Notes: generated from the sequence alone by a model not told the origin. A stretch of DNA of 29,010 nt from [Scytonema hofmanni] UTEX 2349 (GCF_000582685.1 NZ_KK073768.1:2452327-2481336), one strand, 5' to 3'; shown: positions 7,606 through 15,748, counted from the first letter of the stretch. A program made the numbers and translations.

Positions 7606-8442
7606 ATGAAATCTACCTCTTTTTCTGAGAATAACTACAATATCGCCACTCCCCGCACTAGATTTTTAGAAGTTGAAAATTTAGTCAAAGCTTATCCTTC
7701 GCCAGATGGTAAAAAATCTATCGTTTTAGATAATGTGAATCTCAGTATTGATGAGGACGAATATGTTTCTATAATTGGTCACTCTGGTTGTGGTAAATCT
7801 ACTTTATTAAAAATAGTAGCTGGTTTAGAAAAAGCAACTTCTGGCTCAGTCCGACTAAATGGTAAAGAAATTAACAAGCCAGGAGCCGAAAGAATGATGG
7901 TGTTTCAAAACTACTCATTGCTCCCTTGGTTAACGGTGCGAGAAAACATCCGTTTGGCTGTAGATGAAGTGTTAAAAAATGCATCTCGTGCTGAGAAAAT
8001 TAGCATTGTTAACGAGCATTTAGCAATGGTAAATTTAAATGCGGCGGCTGACAAATATCCCGATGAAATTTCTGGAGGTATGAAACAGCGTGTTGGTATT
8101 GCCAGAGCGATCGCCATTCGTCCGAAAATGTTGCTTATGGATGAACCTTTTGGAGCGTTGGATGCCTTAACTCGTGGGAAATTGCAGCGTCAGGTATTAG
8201 ATATCTGGGAAAACCACCGACAAGCGGTAATGATGATTACTCATGATGTGGATGAAGCGATTTATATGAGCGATCGCATTGTCTTGATGACCAACGGTCC
8301 AGCGGCTAATATTGGAGAAATATTACAAGTTCCTTTTGAACATCCACGCGATCGCGCTGCCATGCGAAACTCAAAAGAATATTTTGAACTTCGCAACCAC
8401 GCTTTAAATTTCTTAGATCGCTATTTTACCCAAGACGAGTAA
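7606..8442 (+). CDS. ABC transporter ATP-binding protein, NrtD-like
   Basis: Cytoplasmic ATPase of 278 residues that would drive the importer formed with the 4814 and 5920 products. It shows Walker A GHSGCGKST (about 64-72), the Q-loop in MMVFQNYSLLPW, the ABC signature SGGMKQR (about 150-156), Walker B LLMDEPFGALD and the H-loop MITHDVDEA. An AGGAG lies about 10 nt before ATG 7606. The gap of 249 bp to the binding protein holds a palindrome and a strong hairpin. The ATPase may therefore be read through at reduced level or have its own promoter. Confidence 0.9.
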   Translation: MKSTSFSENNYNIATPRTRFLEVENLVKAYPSPDGKKSIVLDNVNLSIDEDEYVSIIGHSGCGKSTLLKIVAGLEKATSGSVRLNGKEINKPGAERMMVFQNYSLLPWLTVRENIRLAVDEVLKNASRAEKISIVNEHLAMVNLNAAADKYPDEISGGMKQRVGIARAIAIRPKMLLMDEPFGALDALTRGKLQRQVLDIWENHRQAVMMITHDVDEAIYMSDRIVLMTNGPAANIGEILQVPFEHPRDRAAMRNSKEYFELRNHALNFLDRYFTQDE

Positions 8443-8479
8443 AATACACTATCATTTATCCTAGTGGGTAGCCTAATTC

Positions 8480-8665
8480 AAATTCATCAAACCTAGATTT
8501 GAAACGGAGGAACCATCTTATGGGGCGTATCTTTTAGTAAGTTAAGTAGGAGTTTAGAGTTAGTAGTTACTACTATTTAACTCAGTACTGAAAACTCATA
8601 ACTTTTAGAGAAAGACACCTTCCAGTCTTAGCCCGTCAGCTAACTCCGTCGGCAATGGAAGGAAC
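8480..8665 (+). promoter_or_regulatory. c-di-AMP riboswitch (ydaO/yuaA class), copy 2
   Basis: It shares ACGGAGGAACCA, TGGGGCGTAT and GCCCGTCAGCTAAC (8631-8644) with the copy at 4543. The helices AAGAC/GTCTT (8612-8616 with 8625-8629) and CCTTCCA/TGGAAGG (8618-8624 with 8656-8662) are kept by compensating changes. The arm between the GGGGCG block and AAGAC carries a TTAGAGTTAGTAGTTA-type repeat in place of the palindrome of copy 1. A stem GGAA-CCCCCAA/TTGGGG-TTCC (about 8659-8707) follows and may be part of the expression platform. It precedes the Usp-like gene by about 180 nt. Confidence 0.85.
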
Positions 8666-8843
8666 CCCCAAAGCTTCGCTGTTATAGCAGTTGTTATTGG
8701 GGCTTCCTTGAATATAAAGATGAATAACAAAGGATGAAGAATTAAAAATATACTTATTAATTTATACTTCATCCTTTCAACTTCAGCCTTTAGTTCCCCT
8801 GCTTCTCGTTCATCGTTCATTTTAGTAAAGAGAAGTTAAAGCT

Positions 8844-9500
8844 GTGAAAATTAAACCAATGTTAGTTCGTTTGCAAAGCGCAATAGGTCGTGATGACTTA
8901 ATTGAGCAAATGGTATTGCTATCACCAAAAACATCTTGTGCTGAAAAAGCTCAACCAGCAAAATCAGTTAACTTAATTGTTGGTTATAACAGTTCCCCCA
9001 ACAGCCATACTGCGCTAGATATGGCTTTTTGGATTGCCCATCAGACACGTTTAGCCACTAACGTACAAGTTCTAGTTCAAGCTGTTTATGTCGTAGAGGA
9101 TAATCAAAAAAGTCAGTATTTAGATGTCTTTCATTCGGAAATACATGAGCCTTCATTGGCATGTCCAGTCAATTATGCATCCAAGTCTATTACATCCGTC
9201 TTATCTGAACCCAAACTTACATCAAGCGCACTTTCTTTAGAAACAAAATTAGTAGATCCCCTCACACACGCAGACCGAATTCTTTGGCAAGCACGCAGTT
9301 TGGCTGAAGAATGGCAAGGTTCTTTCAAAGCTCATTTGCGATTTGGCTCCGTTGCCGAAGAACTTCAAAAAGTCGTTAAATTAGAAGCTGCTGATATTCT
9401 GTTTCTGGGTTGTCAGTCTATAAATCATCCGATTATCCAGACACTAGACTCTAATTTACCTTGCGTTGTTTTGGGTATTCCCAGTTGTATAAACATTTAA
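8844..9500 (+). CDS. Universal stress protein-like protein
   Basis: A protein of 218 residues with an alpha/beta Usp-like layout. The first strand is VNLIVGYNSSPNSHTALDMAFWIA (about 43-66). A long middle insertion follows, then a C-terminal AADILFLGCQSINHPIIQTL...PCVVLG block. The C-terminal ATP-binding glycines of classical UspA-type proteins are not clear, so nucleotide binding is uncertain. The GTG at 8844 is listed as start; ATG 8859, five codons later, is an alternative, and both have only weak ribosome-binding sites. The gene lies directly downstream of the second c-di-AMP riboswitch, which suggests control by that messenger, perhaps linked to osmotic or potassium stress. Confidence 0.75.
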   Translation: MKIKPMLVRLQSAIGRDDLIEQMVLLSPKTSCAEKAQPAKSVNLIVGYNSSPNSHTALDMAFWIAHQTRLATNVQVLVQAVYVVEDNQKSQYLDVFHSEIHEPSLACPVNYASKSITSVLSEPKLTSSALSLETKLVDPLTHADRILWQARSLAEEWQGSFKAHLRFGSVAEELQKVVKLEAADILFLGCQSINHPIIQTLDSNLPCVVLGIPSCINI

Positions 9501-9567
9501 TTGCAAACTTGGATTAATAGTAGAGGGTGCAATTTTGTTTGAGACACACTTGCCGTTCTTTCTAAGA

Positions 9568-9657
9568 GGACTTACGCATGAACTACATATTTCCGTCATT
9601 GCGACGCAAGGAAGCACCTATCAAAGTCTTGTTTTCTGTTAACGAGTGCGTAAGTCT
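9568..9657. mobile_element. MITE-like element, copy 2 (90 bp)
   Basis: Inverted relative to copy 1 at 4231-4322. The reverse complement starts AGACTTACGCACTCGTTA and matches copy 1 over nearly its whole length with scattered differences. No coding capacity. Confidence 0.8.
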
Positions 9658-9696
9658 TATCTCAGTAGGGCAAGTCTAAATACTCATAGGCGTAAA

Positions 9697-9775
9697 AATT
9701 AATTATGCGTTGCCCGAAACCCTTGTAGAGACGTTCCGACGGAACGTCTTTACGTCTTTTTTGGAGATGTCTAAT
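9697..9775. repeat. Direct repeat, left copy, flanking the DUF2252 gene
   Basis: Begins AATTATGCGTTGCCCGAAAC (from 9701), contains a GACGTTCC palindrome (9725-9753) and ends TGGAGATGTCTAAT. A degenerate copy in the same orientation is at 11301-11369, on the other side of the gene. Confidence 0.8.
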
Positions 9776-9828
9776 GAATAGTTGTTGCATTGTGTTTAAA
9801 ATCATTTCTTAAACTCTTGCTTTAGGTG

Positions 9829-9864
9829 GTAAAAACAAGCATGGGGTTAAGCGATTGTTTTTAC
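9829..9864. repeat. Inverted repeat upstream of the DUF2252 gene
   Basis: Perfect 10-bp arms GTAAAAACAA/TTGTTTTTAC around a 16-nt spacer, ending 46 bp before the start codon. It could be an operator or a leader hairpin. Confidence 0.5.
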
Positions 9865-9910
9865 ACAATAGTCGCGATCGCCTCAATTTCTTTCGAGTCT
9901 ACGATCTACC

Positions 9911-11281
9911 ATGCTTAAAAAAATATCAGCAATTCTCGCCATCTTGACTTTAAGTTTGGTTTTGACATTCACAGCTCAAGCTGCAACCCCCCGTTCCAGT
10001 TGGGTGGAAAATAAAATTTACCAATACAACCATCCTTTTGCCAGTCAGTTGCCTCAGGAACTGGCAATAAAGATGCAAAAAATGGCGGTTAATCCTTTTG
10101 CCTTTTATCGAGGCACAGCTCACATCTTCTACAGCGATATGCAGACTTTACCAAGTTCTGGATTTGTTAATTCCTCTACCTCAGCTATCTGGTTAGAGGG
10201 AGATATGCACATGCAAAATCTTGGGGGATTAAGGGATAGCAATGGTAACAATGTTTTTGACACCACTGACTTTGATGAAGGCTATCTTGGTGCTTATGTT
10301 TGGGACTTGCGACGGATGTCAGTTTCGATCCTTCTGGCAGCGAAACAAAACGGTTTAAGCTCCAGCGATGCTCAAGATGTGGTTCGGAATTTCCTGGATA
10401 CTTACCTCAACAAAATGAGCGACTTTAAGGGGACTAGCGACGAATTGTCCTACCGTCTCGAATCTAGCAACACAAACGGTGTAGTCAAGGATTTAATTCA
10501 AGCTACAGCAGGTAAAAGCCGCTCTAGTTTACTAAATAAATACACGCAAATTAATTCAAGTGGCAATCGAGTTTTTCAGACAACTTCTGAACTTCAACCT
10601 GTATCTAGCAGCACCTACTCAGCCATTAATACTGCTATGAGCAGTTATATCACCTCAATTCCTAGCAGTAAGCGCTATAGCAATAGTTATTACACCCTGA
10701 AGGACATTCGCCTCAAATTAGGTTCAGGTACTGGTAGTCTTGGTAGGTATCGCTATTACTTGCTGATTCAAGGTTCAAGTTCAGCAAACGATGACGATGT
10801 GATTTTAGAAATGAAGCAGGAAATTAGTAGTGCAGTTGCGATCGCTGTTCCTGGTCTTTTACCAAGTTCGGTCTATGGGAATCACGAGGGGGCAAGGGTG
10901 ACAATAGCAACTAAAGCGATGCTGTCCAACACTGACGTTTTAGTTGGTTACACTACAGTTAACAGTATCCCCTTTTTGGTGCGTGAAAAATCTCCTTATC
11001 AGGAGGACTTTGACTATACATTGCTAACCACCAAGTCCAAATTTCTGGATGCGATGGGGTATGCAGGTAAGATTGTTGCGAAGAACCATGCAATCTCCGA
11101 TCAGGATTATGATGCTTCGATTGTTTCCTATAGCGTTGACAAACAAGTAACCGACGTTGTAACCAATAAGTCTGCATTCAAAGATGAAATTGTCAGCTTT
11201 GCACTAAACTACGCGACTCAAGTTGAGTATGACTACGCAAGTTTTGTAAGCGCTTACAATGCAGGTGTGACGCTTTATTAA
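9911..11281 (+). CDS. Secreted DUF2252 family protein (kinase-like fold)
   Basis: A protein of 456 residues with a clear Sec signal peptide (positive start, hydrophobic core, cleavage after AQA around residue 24). It carries the DUF2252 hallmarks in order: FAFYRGTAHIFYSDM, WLEGDMHMQNLGG (about 95-107) and FDTTDFDEGYLGAYVWDLRRM. DUF2252 has been related to the protein-kinase/aminoglycoside-phosphotransferase fold. In that view GDMHMQN would match the HxxxxN catalytic loop and DFDE the metal-binding DFG position. The activity of the family is not established. It stands alone between direct repeats at 9697 and 11301. The export signal is notable because a periplasmic kinase-like protein has no obvious ATP supply. 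Confidence 0.8.
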   Translation: MLKKISAILAILTLSLVLTFTAQAATPRSSWVENKIYQYNHPFASQLPQELAIKMQKMAVNPFAFYRGTAHIFYSDMQTLPSSGFVNSSTSAIWLEGDMHMQNLGGLRDSNGNNVFDTTDFDEGYLGAYVWDLRRMSVSILLAAKQNGLSSSDAQDVVRNFLDTYLNKMSDFKGTSDELSYRLESSNTNGVVKDLIQATAGKSRSSLLNKYTQINSSGNRVFQTTSELQPVSSSTYSAINTAMSSYITSIPSSKRYSNSYYTLKDIRLKLGSGTGSLGRYRYYLLIQGSSSANDDDVILEMKQEISSAVAIAVPGLLPSSVYGNHEGARVTIATKAMLSNTDVLVGYTTVNSIPFLVREKSPYQEDFDYTLLTTKSKFLDAMGYAGKIVAKNHAISDQDYDASIVSYSVDKQVTDVVTNKSAFKDEIVSFALNYATQVEYDYASFVSAYNAGVTLY

Positions 11282-11300
11282 AGATAATAGACATCGCCAC

Positions 11301-11369
11301 AATTTAATTATGCGTTGCCCGAAACCCTTGTAGAAATCTGGTGGAACGTCTTTTCTGGAGATGTCTAAT
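11301..11369. repeat. Direct repeat, right copy, flanking the DUF2252 gene
   Basis: Matches 9697-9775 in sequence and orientation (ATTATGCGTTGCCCGAAACC and TGGAGATGTCTAAT), but its internal palindrome is degenerate and 10 bp shorter. Confidence 0.8.
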
Positions 11370-11406
11370 CAGTCGCAGAGACGTTCCACAAAAAATTCCA
11401 CAAAAA

Positions 11407-11427
11407 AGACGTTCCACCGGAACGTCT
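11407..11427. repeat. GACGTTCC-type palindrome
   Basis: AGACGTTCC/GGAACGTCT with a 3-nt centre, between the convergent ends of the DUF2252 gene and the HLIP pair. It may serve as a bidirectional terminator. Confidence 0.75.
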
Positions 11428-11445
11428 CTACAATAATGTGAAAAT

Positions 11446-11473
11446 GTAGAGACGCGAAATTTCGCGTCTCTAG
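11446..11473. repeat. GACGCGAAA-type palindrome
   Basis: Nearly perfect 28-bp palindrome of two GTAGAGACGCGAAA arms, 40 bp from the stop of the downstream HLIP gene. A perfect copy is at 24360-24387. Confidence 0.8.
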
Positions 11474-11513
11474 ACTCGTGTTTTAGGCTTAACTGAACGG
11501 GATTCAGTTACAA

Positions 11514-11717
11514 TTAATAGCCGATGACGTGCAATACATTACGAAGGACGCTGTATCCTGCTAAATCCCAAGCTAAATAGGCAAGAAAGCCAATCATTGC
11601 CAAGCGACCATTCCATAATTCAGCTTGAGGATTAAAGCCAAAAATAAATGCGTTTCTGTCTACACCATTGTAAGCGTTAGCAATTGGTGGTAAATCTGTA
11701 GTAGGACGATTTTGCAT
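11514..11717 (-). CDS. High-light-inducible protein (HLIP/CAB-type, single helix), second of pair
   Basis: A 67-residue thylakoid protein with one membrane helix carrying the chlorophyll-binding motif ELWNGRLAMIGF (about 32-43). HLIPs bind chlorophyll and carotenoids and protect photosystem assembly under excess light. AGGAG lies about 7 nt before ATG 11717. It follows the sister gene at 11769-11972 after 51 bp, and the two products are very similar, so this is a tandem duplication probably transcribed together. Confidence 0.93.
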   Translation of the reverse strand: MQNRPTTDLPPIANAYNGVDRNAFIFGFNPQAELWNGRLAMIGFLAYLAWDLAGYSVLRNVLHVIGY

Positions 11718-11768
11718 TGTTTTTCTCCTAAATAAAGTAGTCTTTCTGTATTTTCAGATATTTAATTT

Positions 11769-11972
11769 TTAGTAACCAATGATATGCAGCACGTCACGCA
11801 GAACACTAAATCCAGCTAAATCCCAAAGTAAATAAGCAAGAAAACCAATCATCGCTAAACGACCGTTCCACAATTCAGCTTGAGGATTAAAGCCAAATAA
11901 AAAGGCATTGCGGTCTTTGCCGTTATATTCAGTGGCAATTGGTGGTAAATCAGTAGAAGGGCGAGATTCCAT
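11769..11972 (-). CDS. High-light-inducible protein (HLIP/CAB-type, single helix), first of pair
   Basis: A 67-residue paralogue of the next gene, with the same ELWNGRLAMIGF motif and the same C-terminal VLRDVLHIIGY-type end. Most differences are conservative. It is the promoter-proximal gene of the pair. A near-consensus HLR1 element lies 137 bp upstream (12109-12126), which fits light control by RpaB as known for other hli genes. The ribosome-binding site (CAGGT, about 9 nt before ATG 11972) is weaker than that of the second gene. Confidence 0.92.
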   Translation of the reverse strand: MESRPSTDLPPIATEYNGKDRNAFLFGFNPQAELWNGRLAMIGFLAYLLWDLAGFSVLRDVLHIIGY

Positions 11973-12504
11973 TTTTATGTACCTGAACTTTTTGCTTGTT
12001 AACTTTAATGTAGCTAGATATAACTAATATGCTTTCTGTCTGTGGACACAATGTCTCAATATTCTTTTGCACCGATAAATCCACCTTCAGAGGGTGATAA
12101 AATCGAAAATTGTAAATAAATGTTACGACCGGATAACAAGACCAGATTTAATTGGGGACTGGGTAGTAAGTATTGGAAAGAAACATATCTACGTGAATAA
12201 TCTCTTTCCTAGTCCCTAATACCCAGTTAATATGTCATCAAAAATTAAAGACTTGAATTATATTTCTTAGTAAGACTGATGAAACTAATAAATGCAGATT
12301 ATTGTGCGATCGCCATCTACATTCATAAATTATCAAAATTCTATCCAGCGCTGTAGAGAAGATTCAAACCTCAGAGAGATGCTATTAACACCTACATTCG
12401 ACGATTCTAAAATTTACACTAGTTAGGTATTGCAGCAGATGTTAAATTTATTCTCACGTAATCTTTAAATTTCTAGTGAATTAAACGATTAAGAAGGAAA
12501 TATC
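11973..12504. other. Intergenic region between the HLIP pair and the large repeat protein
   Basis: Apart from the HLR1-like site it contains an imperfect inverted repeat at 12159-12226 (CTGGGTA/TACCCAG arms with inner TGGAAAGA/TCTTTCC). That may be a degenerate dispersed element. No ORF of note and no RNA gene were recognised. Confidence 0.5.
12109..12126 (-). promoter_or_regulatory. Candidate HLR1 (RpaB-binding) element upstream of the HLIP pair
   Basis: On the minus strand the site reads GTAACATTTATTTACAAT. The HLR1 consensus as I know it is two KTTACAWW half-sites separated by 2 bp. The match has a single mismatch, at the third base of the first half-site. The distance to the HLIP start is compatible with a promoter-region site. 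No transcription start is known. Confidence 0.5.
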
Positions 12505-15500
12505 ATGTTTCAGAATACAGAAATAATCCTGGGACTGTACAAGCCGCTCTTTTGGCTGGCACAGGTTCTAGATCCCTCCACAATTACACCAGCACAGGCA
12601 TCTGTTGCTTTTGCCGGACCGCGCTTTTTTGTCGCTTTAATTTCTGGGGTGATTCTAGCCTTTGCCATCCAATTAGTCTTAACAAACCTCTCAGTAGCCG
12701 CAGGTATTACTTATCTGGGGCACCAACCAGACTCGGATTCCAACTCAAATCATGGTACTATCGGCGGCACAATTCGCAAAATTGGTACTGCGGTCGGGAT
12801 TTGGACATTAGTCACAGTCACGATCGCTCTTTTGGTTGCCAGTTTCTTAGCGGTAAAATTGAGCTTGCTAACTTTGAGTCCGGAATTGGGAGCAATTTTA
12901 GGATTAGTAATTTGGGGTGCGTACTTTTTACTGTTGGTATGGGTCAGCTCAACTACAGTCGGTTCCTTAGTTGGCTCAGTCGTAAATAGTGCAACATCTG
13001 GCTTTCAGGCGATTATGGGGACGGCTACCGCCGCATTGGGGGCGAAAGCGATCAATAATCAAGTTGTTGCCACCGCAGAAGCCGCAGCCGCCGCTGTGCG
13101 TCGAGAAATCGGCAGTGCCATTGACCCAAGTAGTATCCGAGAGAATATCGAAGATTACTTAGAAATGGTGCGTCCCCCGGAATTAGATTTATCGAAGATT
13201 CGGGGTGAATTTGAAAAACTGCTCAACGATCCGCAATTAAAAGCACTAGCTGGTACTCCCGATTTACGCAACATCGACCGGGACAAGTTTGTTAGTTTGG
13301 TGAGCGATCGCACTGACCTTTCCAAACGGGATATTAACCGTGTTGCCGACACATTATATAATGTTTGGCAACAAGTTGTTAGTAATAAATCCGCTCCAGA
13401 CCGCATGGGTGAGTTGATGGAATATCTCAAATCTGTGCAACCAGGACAAACCAAGACAGATGAACTGAACAGCAAAGTGGATCAGTTAATGTCTGAGATG
13501 CGTGCTTCTAAGGGTTCTGACCAAAAAGCTGCCCCAAATCTAATTCAGCAAACTCTGCAACAAGGAATCACCGCGCTGACTGGTATAGTGTTGGGACGCA
13601 CGGATTTGTCAGATTTGGATGTAGAAAAAATCTTAGGTACTCTTTCTACTGCCAAAGATAAAATAACTGATAAAGCCGATCAATTAGGACTTCCCGCGTC
13701 AAAGCAGCCCTTCAGCCCCATTCGCGCTGATGTCGAAAACTACCTGCACAACACTTATGCTTGGCAACTAAGTCGAGAAAAAATCGCAACAGAATTCCGT
13801 GATGTTATTTACGATCCATCTGCCGATCCGGGAACAATAAAGCGAGAGGTTGAGCGACTTTCTAAGCAAGATTTTGCTCATATTCTCCAAGAACGGGGAT
13901 TGTTGACACAAGCAGAAATTCAGCGAATTGTCGAGCAACTCGAAATTATCCGCCAAGATGTGCTAATAGAAGTCACGGCAGCGGAAGAAAGGGAAATAGT
14001 ATTAGACTTGCAACGTCGAGTTGAAAGTTATTTACTAGTTACACCCAAAGACGATTTTAGCCCAGAAGCAATTCAGCAGAATTTCAAACCACTGTTGGAA
14101 GACTCTGACGCAGATTATGAAACTTTATCTCGACGTTTGTCTCAATTTGACCGTCAAGAGATGCGAGATATATTGCTGCAACGCAATGATATTCAGCCAT
14201 ACGAAGCCGAGAGAATTCTCGACGAGTTAGAAAATCAGCGCGATCAAGCTTTGATTTCGTCTAAAGGATTGGCAGATCAAGCAAGATATCAAGCAGAAAC
14301 GCTGTGGTTGAATTTAGAGTCATATCTGCGTAACACCGGGAAAGGAGAACTTAATCCAGATGGGATTCGGGCTGATTTGAAAACGCTTTTGGACGATCCA
14401 CAAGCGGGAATTTCCTCAATTCGGACGCGGTTGTCTCGCTTCGATCGCGATACCCTGGTACAATTGTTGAGTCAGCGGGAAGATTTGAGCGAAGACCAAG
14501 TGAATCAAGCAATTGATGCTGTTGAGCAATCTTGGAGCAGTGTTCGTCACGCACCACAAGCTTTAGCCGATAAAGCTAAGGAACAATACGACTCAACCAC
14601 GAGTGCGATCGCCGATTATCTCCGCAATACTGGCAAACAAGAACTTAACCCCGAAGGGATTCAACGCGATTTAAATCGATTGTTTGAAAATCCCCAACAG
14701 GGAGCGATCGCATTACGACGACGATTATCGCAAGTTGACAGAGATACACTCGTTAAATTACTGAGTCAACGCCAAGACTTAAGCGAGGAACAAGTCAATG
14801 AAGTCATCGATTCAGTACAAACTTCAATTCGCGACATTATCCGTGCGCCGCGACGTTTAGCTGCTAGAACCCAGCAAAGAGTAGAAACTTTCCAAGCTTA
14901 TTTGCAAGAGTATCTGCGAGGAACTGGGAAAGAAGAACTTAATCCTGAAGGTATCAAACGCGACTTGCAATTAATGTTGCACGATCCACGAGTGGGAATG
15001 GAAAGCATAACTGAACGTCTTTCCCAATTTGACCGCTCAACAATCATCGCTTTGCTGAAAATTCGCGAAGATATTACCGACGAAGAAGCCGCACAAATTG
15101 CTGATAATATGATATCTGTGCAGCAGCAGTTTGTCGAACAAGTGCGGGGTATCCAACGCCAAATTCAAGGTGTACTGGATGGTATTTTTGGCACAATTCG
15201 TAACTACCTCAACTCATTAGAACGTCCCGAATTGAATTATGATGGTATCAAGCGCGATGTTCGTCAGATGTTCGACGATCCGCAAGCGGGATTTGAAGCC
15301 ATGCGCGATCGCTTGTCTTCTTTCAACCGCGAAACCTTGGTAGCAGTCATGAGTTCTCGTGAGGATATCTCCGAAGAAGACGCTAACCGAATTATCGACC
15401 AAATCGAAGGAGCGCGTAACAAAGTGCTACAACGCGCTGAACGCATTCAACAAGAAGCACAGCGACGCTTGGAAGAAGTGAAACACCAAGCGCAACGACA

Positions 15501-15615
15501 AGCAGAAGAAACCCGGAAAGCCGCAGCATCAGCAGCTTGGTGGTTGTTTGCAACCGCGACTGTATCGGCAATTTTTGCTGCACTTGGAGGAGCGATCGCT
15601 GTTATGCTTGCCTAA
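12505..15615 (+). CDS. Large membrane-anchored protein with about seven alpha-helical repeats, function unknown
   Basis: A protein of 1036 residues with three N-terminal hydrophobic segments (about 40-62, 95-120, 128-155) and one at the C-terminus (about 1008-1032). Between them lie about seven repeats starting near residues 215, 408, 505, 603, 701, 799 and 896, so the last five have a 98-residue period. Each repeat contains a YL-x-N/GTGK-x-ELNPEGI block, then a DPQ-AG turn, RLSQFDRDTLV, and REDLSEEQVN with a trailing helix; many are charged and helical. A coiled-coil, Gln/Arg/Glu-rich stretch (about 973-1005) precedes the last membrane segment. The layout suggests a long cytoplasmic or periplasmic rod held to membrane at both ends. 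I do not recognise the family. AAGGA lies 8 nt before ATG 12505, and a terminator follows. Confidence 0.9.
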   Translation: MFQNTEIILGLYKPLFWLAQVLDPSTITPAQASVAFAGPRFFVALISGVILAFAIQLVLTNLSVAAGITYLGHQPDSDSNSNHGTIGGTIRKIGTAVGIWTLVTVTIALLVASFLAVKLSLLTLSPELGAILGLVIWGAYFLLLVWVSSTTVGSLVGSVVNSATSGFQAIMGTATAALGAKAINNQVVATAEAAAAAVRREIGSAIDPSSIRENIEDYLEMVRPPELDLSKIRGEFEKLLNDPQLKALAGTPDLRNIDRDKFVSLVSDRTDLSKRDINRVADTLYNVWQQVVSNKSAPDRMGELMEYLKSVQPGQTKTDELNSKVDQLMSEMRASKGSDQKAAPNLIQQTLQQGITALTGIVLGRTDLSDLDVEKILGTLSTAKDKITDKADQLGLPASKQPFSPIRADVENYLHNTYAWQLSREKIATEFRDVIYDPSADPGTIKREVERLSKQDFAHILQERGLLTQAEIQRIVEQLEIIRQDVLIEVTAAEEREIVLDLQRRVESYLLVTPKDDFSPEAIQQNFKPLLEDSDADYETLSRRLSQFDRQEMRDILLQRNDIQPYEAERILDELENQRDQALISSKGLADQARYQAETLWLNLESYLRNTGKGELNPDGIRADLKTLLDDPQAGISSIRTRLSRFDRDTLVQLLSQREDLSEDQVNQAIDAVEQSWSSVRHAPQALADKAKEQYDSTTSAIADYLRNTGKQELNPEGIQRDLNRLFENPQQGAIALRRRLSQVDRDTLVKLLSQRQDLSEEQVNEVIDSVQTSIRDIIRAPRRLAARTQQRVETFQAYLQEYLRGTGKEELNPEGIKRDLQLMLHDPRVGMESITERLSQFDRSTIIALLKIREDITDEEAAQIADNMISVQQQFVEQVRGIQRQIQGVLDGIFGTIRNYLNSLERPELNYDGIKRDVRQMFDDPQAGFEAMRDRLSSFNRETLVAVMSSREDISEEDANRIIDQIEGARNKVLQRAERIQQEAQRRLEEVKHQAQRQAEETRKAAASAAWWLFATATVSAIFAALGGAIAVMLA

Positions 15616-15645
15616 TTGAAAAAGTTGTCTCCGCTAAACTTGTTC

Positions 15646-15673
15646 AGCCTCTCGACATCGAGAGGCTTTTTTT
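15646..15673 (+). terminator. Rho-independent terminator after the repeat protein gene
   Basis: AGCCTCTCGA/TCGAGAGGCT stem followed by seven T residues, 30 bp after the stop codon. A textbook intrinsic terminator. Confidence 0.92.
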
Positions 15674-15675
15674 AT

Positions 15676-15748
15676 GGGCATTGGGCATTGGGCATGGGGC
15701 ATTGGGCATGGGGCATTGGGCATGGGGCATTGCCCAATGCCCATTGCC
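15676..15748. repeat. GGGCATT/GGGCATG short tandem repeat
   Basis: Tandem 7-8 bp units end in an inverted segment (GCCCAATGCCCATTGCCC). The array directly adjoins the stop codon of the minus-strand gene at 15749. Confidence 0.88.

Noticed and set aside
12552..12989. 145-codon plus-strand frame inside the large repeat protein gene
   Set aside because: Overlaps the N-terminal membrane region in another frame; no ribosome-binding site and no recognisable sequence, whereas the 12505 frame has both.
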